From Tachypleus tridentatus (Eukaryota > Arthropoda > Merostomata > Xiphosura > Limulidae), in the NCBI RefSeq assembly GCF_004210375.1, contig NC_134833.1, forward strand, positions 47,734,782 through 47,798,781: a stretch of DNA of 64,000 bases, written 5' to 3'. This document shows positions 40,801-46,800 of the stretch, one piece after another (positions within the stretch are counted from its first letter, which is position 1; the number at the start of each line of letters is the position of its first letter). Position numbers and translations under genes: made by a program. The notes beneath the pieces were generated by a model. That model did no database searches. It was not told where the DNA came from and worked only from the letters and a program-made list of their open reading frames with translations.

Positions 40801-43800
40801 TGAAGTGAAGTATAAACGTTTTTTGTGTGTTCGTATGTCATTTATTACAAAACTAACATACTTTCGAACAGCAAGGCTGTAATTTCTAATTACGATGAAC
40901 GTCTAATCACTCTAATGTGTCATGCTCAGTTTCACTCACTGAAACCATGTGAAAAGTTCAACAATCGTTTTGTTATTATTCCTGAGTTCTAACGTTTTAT
41001 GGAATATTAAAGCCTTTTGATAACTGTCTGGATCACGTTTTAAAGCTCTCAAATCTTTTTGAAGAAATGGTGACGACAATTAGTTTAAAATTTACTACAG
41101 GTAATGCAAGTTATACAGTAGCTTTTTCTATAGTTTCATCTTTAGTTTACTTGCTGATTATAATCAGTAGTATTTAATTATAAATTACAGCTTTTACAGA
41201 AGGTAAGAATTGATTTTAAAACAGGTACGAACTTTTGATTACCGGTATGATAATTCTCAAGTACATAGATTTTAAAAGTAAAAAAAAATTATTTAAATTT
41301 TAAGTTAACTTGTTGTTAGTATTTTATAAGGTTCTTCAAATTACTTTAAGTCTTCGATATTATATGAAGCAAACCACTGGTGTTAATGCGTTCTGCAGAT
41401 AAAGATATATTCTGTTATTCCCTCAACAGAACATAAATACGACTAACCTAAATATCTTAAATTGGCCTAACTTTGTGATATACTGTTGAAGTTACAGCTT
41501 AAAATATCGTTAGCAATATATTAGCTTACTCAGTTGAAAAAGTAAAAAAATTATTCTAATCTTTACAACGTAAAGACAATGTATTTAGTTAGCTACATCC
41601 ACTGCCGGGTTGACTTTTAGTTATGTTATGTATATATATTGATAGGGAGTTATTACCAAATACTTCGGAATTTTGAGAGCAATAACATATTGGCTGACTA
41701 GTAAGCTTCACTTCCAAAAGTTATTCTGATAAATGTAGAACGTATTTTTATTTAACTCCACTTTCTGTTTTTGATAAGCTTGCTTTATTATAATTTTAAA
41801 CGTGTTGAACTTCTAAGTGTTTGCAATTACCAATAACAGCCTTAGCTGAGAGAGATAATATTACATGAAGAAGTTTATATTATAATTTCTAGCAGCGAAA
41901 AGTACTATAGAGTTACAGGAAGCAGATAACAAAGAAGGATCGTTATTTATGAATGACAGTGGGAATTGGTTGGAATCTGCATCACGGAATTCTGTTTCTA
42001 CAGGAAATAACGATTTGTTAAAGATTCGAAAGGTAAGAAATATTTCTTTAGCCTTAACAAAAGGATATATGTAAACACTTAACACGTAAACGTTAAAGTT
42101 GGTAAAAATACTTTGTTTTTAATATATACACTGCTGGCCAAAATCTTAAGGCCAATGAACATGAAGAAAAAATATGCATTTTACATTGTTAGACTCAACC
42201 TCTTATTTGAGTAGAGCTTCGCAAGATGACAATAAGAAAAGGGAAGATAAAAATAAACTTTTTTAGCATTTAATAGGGAAAATGTGAACGCTACGAAATT
42301 AGCCTAAATACTAGCTGGTCAAAAGTTTAAGACAATACTGAAACGAAGCGTTAATCGGGAAACACGTAACAAAATTTAGTCATCTGTGTTCAAGCACTAG
42401 CGTTGTCAACATCTCCCACTGACATCTACCGTGTCACATTGGGTAAAAAACATGGCAAAGGCTAAAAAGTTAACAGAGTTTGAACGTGCCAGAATTATCT
42501 AGCTGCAAAAGCAAGGTCCCACTCAACGTGCCATCGCTGGTGAGATTGGGCGTAGTAAAACTGCTGAGGGATATGGAACGAGAATTTCAAGTGGTCGGCT
42601 CAAGAAAATTTCGCTAGATTAAGGCCCTAACTGACGTAGAATGCAGCTCAAGAACAATAAGACAGCATCTACGAGAGAAATGCTTTAAAAACCGTAAGTG
42701 TTTTCAAAGGCCACGCCTCTTTCTACACCACGAAACAGCTCGGTCAAACTTTGTTGAGAAGCACCAAACATGGGACGTAGAAAAGTGGAAGAAGGTTTTG
42801 TTCTCTGATGAGAAAAAAATTAACCTGGATGGTCCAGATGGCTTCCAACGTTACTGGCACGATAAGAATATCCCACCGGAGACATTTTCTACACGACACA
42901 GTGGAGGAGGTTCCATCATGATCTGGGGTGCTTTCTACTACCATAGAACAATGGCGATTCAGGTTATACAGGGGCCTCAAACAGCAGCTGGCTACATTGA
43001 CATGTTGGAGAGAGCATCCTTATTGACTGAAGGTCCTCGCTTGTGTGGAAACGAATGGATCTTTCAGCAGGACAACGCTGCAATCCACAATGCCCGCAGG
43101 ACAAAGAACTTTTTCATGGCGAATAACGTGATTCTTTTGGACCATTCAGCGTGTTCACCCGAACTGAACCCAATTGAAAATGTTTGGAGATGGATGGCAA
43201 GGGGAAGTCTGTAGAAATGGACGTCAATTCCAAACATTGTATGATCTTTGTGAAGCCATCTTCACCACTTGGAATAACATTCCAGCCAGCCTTCTGCAAA
43301 CGCTTATATCAACCATGCCAAAGCGAATGTTTGCAGTTATTCGCAATGACGGCCGTGCAACTCACTACTGAGACCTCTTGTTGGGCATTTTCTACCCTGT
43401 TTAGGACTTCTTTTTGGTATGATCTTAAACTTTTGAACAGCTAGTATTCAGGCTAATTTCATACTGTTCACATTTTTCCCTATGAAATGCTAAAAAGTTT
43501 TTTTTTTTTTCCTTTACTTGTTTCATCTTTCGAAGCTCTACTCAAATAAGTGGTTGAGTCTAACAACGCAAAATGCATATTCCATTAGCCTTAAGATTTT
43601 GGCCAGTAGTGTATATAGTAAACTGAAGTGATGATTAGATTAGATAATTTTACAAACTCGATAGAAATTATTTCTTGTCCAAAATGTTCAGTGAAGGAAT
43701 ACTGAACAACGTGTGCTAATTCTTTGAAATGTTCACACATATTTTGAAATAATAAATTAATTTTATTGCTATTATGTTACATCATGATTCTCAGTGCTCA

Positions 43801-46800
43801 TTTATTAACAAATAACTTTTATCAATTTCTCTTAACTATCATCCATTGAAACATGATGGTTTACTGGAAACCTTTAATACAATAAGTAGGCGTACCATTT
43901 GTTTCATTCATCTGGTTGTATATGTAGTTTTTATGAAAACTTTGGTCAAGAAAGTCGTTAAGTTTCTTGCACTTGCGTATATTTTGTTCTATATTATTCG
44001 CCTAAGAATCATCTTTGTATTTCTATGGAAAAGGTTTCTTCAATGTTATATTTTCTAACTGCTAACACATATTTTGAAAGGTAGATTTGGAGACATTTAA
44101 AGATTTCAGTTTTCTTTATGATCACTAAGAATAGCCAAACTTCACTCGACTTCACTTTGTCTAGGAGAAAAAAGATACAAACGTGTAGATCAAACGAATA
44201 GTACGTGTTCGTGCATATTTATTTCTGTATTTAATGTGCTACTCTTTTTGCTTATGCGTAACTCGCAATTACAAAATAAGACCTTGAAACGAAATAGAAG
44301 CATACCTGAACCTTGCGCAAAATCAAAAACAAATTTCTTGTATAGTATGGGAGATTACACTTAAACATATATAACAATGTAAGAAAATATCCAGTGCTAA
44401 ACTATTTTCTTTTCTTTATATTTTTTGTGTGTGTGTTTGTTGCTTGATGTTAATTGGCGCAAAGCTACAAAACGAGCTACCTGTGCTGTATCAACCATGG
44501 CTATCGAAACTTGGTTTTTGATGTTATAAGTCTTTGGACTTACCGTTAAGCCATAGGGAGCACATTCAAAACTATTCTCAATCAAGTACTATAAAATAAT
44601 ATACACAGAAACACACATATTACAATTTTTTTGTCAAGAACTGTCTTTAATGCAATACAAAATAAATAAAACTGTAACAACAATTGCACTAATACTGGCA
44701 TGACCAGGTGGTTAGAGCACGTGACTTGCAATCTGAGGGTTGCAGGTTCAAATCCTTCTTACTCCAAACATGTTCGCCCATTCAATCGTGGGAGGGTTAT
44801 AAGTTACAACCAACGCCACTATTTGTTGGTAAACGACAAGCCCAAGAGTTGGCAGTTGGTGGTGGCAATTAGCTGTCTTTTGTCTAGTCTTTCCGTACTA
44901 AATTAGGGACGGCTAGCGCAGGTAGCTCTCGCGTTGCTTTGCATGAAATTCAAAGCAAACAAATCAAAGTAATTGAGCACCAATCTTGAGAAATAACCCC
45001 AAAAGATGGCGCCATATCCACAATTTTTCTAATCCGATTAAATGTGAGAAAAAGAACAAACAAAGATTTATGGAAAATGAATCGATTTGATTATTGTAAA
45101 TACATTGCAAGAAAACTAATGGTCATCCGAATATAGTGAAGGCATAATATTAGCAATTTAACAATGCGAAAATATTACACGTGTTCGATAATGAGGTAAA
45201 TATTATTCCGATCTCAATTGAGACAAACCCAAGTATTCCATAAAATTCGTGTTTATAAGTGTGTGTGTGTGTTTTCTTTTAGCCCACATCGGGCTATCTG
45301 CTGAGTCCACCAAGGTAAATCGAACTCCTGATTTGAGAGTTGTAAATCTGTACTAGCGGGGGACTTGTACTTTATGAAAACGTTACTTTGCTCTTTTTAA
45401 ACTTTCGTGATTACATCGCGTGTACCCAATATATTACGACACTAACAAATATTTAAGCAAATACAAGTGTGTATAAATGCGTCACAAACACGCCACCAGT
45501 TAAAGCATGTTGGATCTCCAAAAACTCCAGTTCTTTAACTTAGCTTGTAAAAACAAAGTTATAAACAAACTAATTTCAGATTCATTCATATTTTTTAGGT
45601 TGGCCATTCTTCAAGGCATGTGGAGGAGAATTTGGTTATACTTTCTCAAAGTCAAACCAAGCAATCAGTTAGAACTCCGCGAAATTCTTGCGCTAAAAAA
45701 CGAGATTCTTCCTACAACAGGCAAGAAATTAGTTTCTCGGAAGTATGAACTTAGCTGAAAAATATTTCACAGAGATAATAAACAGAACGTAAGTGAAATA
45801 AATGCATAAATTATTTTAAGTTAAGAGTTGAAAAATTAATTATATTCATGAAGTAGTGATCGAGCTGCCTAACTTTTATATTTTCGTTCGTAATAACTGT
45901 TTAGCAAAAGTTCTGTTTGTGTTTTATATCGGAAAAAGGTATCACACAATTCATATGATTCAAATTGCTTCCAACTAGAAAAAAATTATGATATATTTTT
46001 CAACGCTTCCTTTATTTTAACGTCGCATTTCATACATTTGCGTTCTTAAGTTTTCCATGTCATCTTATTATTATTAGTAGTAGTAGAAAATACATCTCCA
46101 CTAATACACACACTTAAACGAAAGCCTTTTGAAATAATTATGGTTAGGTGTAATTTACCAAGGGTACTAAAGAAATTAATAAACTTTTTGTAATGCACAA
46201 AACGATTCCGTTTTCGTTCGGTATGGCCAGGTGGTTATGGCACTCCACTCGTAATCCGAGGGTCGCAGGTTCGAATCCCTGTCACACCAAACATGCTCGC
46301 CCTTTCAGCCGTGGGTGCGGTATAATGTTACGGTCAATCCCACTATTCGTTGATAAAAGAGTAGCCCAAGAGTTGGCAGTGGGTGGTGATGACTAGCTGC
46401 CTTCCCTCTAGTCTTACACTACTAAATTAGGAACAGCTAGCCCACATAGCCCTCGTGTAGCTTTGCGCGAAATTCAAACCAAACCATTTTTGTTCCTGTG
46501 AACTTGAAATGTAAATTTTTAGACATGCTTATTTGAAACGAAACTTTTTTATCAGAGACAGGATATGTAAAATTAATGCAAAGACATGTGTTGTATGCAC
46601 GTATATTAGTAACCATGAAGTTACAAGTACTTGACATTAAATTAAAATATATTCGCATAGAAAAAAAAAACAACTTAAAACCGCGAATATTTGTAGAGGT
46701 AGTTGTATATATTGTTATTTAAGAATGTGATATATTACTCCTTTAGTAAATGATTCAACTGATCAGAAGAGAGAGAGAGAGCCATCAATTCCGCTAATCA

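Larger units (their letters stand above)
42033..45598 (+). other. Intron 10 of the sidestep-like gene
   Basis: 3.6 kb, phase 0. It holds the Tc1-type element at 42129-43611, a family C SINE at 44426-44565, a family A SINE at 44695-44960 and a family B SINE at 45259-45364. 43612-44425 has no recognisable feature. Confidence 0.6.

Noticed and set aside
45507..45758. 83-codon ORF overlapping exon 11 in another frame
   Set aside because: It ignores the acceptor before 45599. The phase-0 frame that joins exon 10 is hydrophilic and serine-rich as expected for the tail, while this frame is not.
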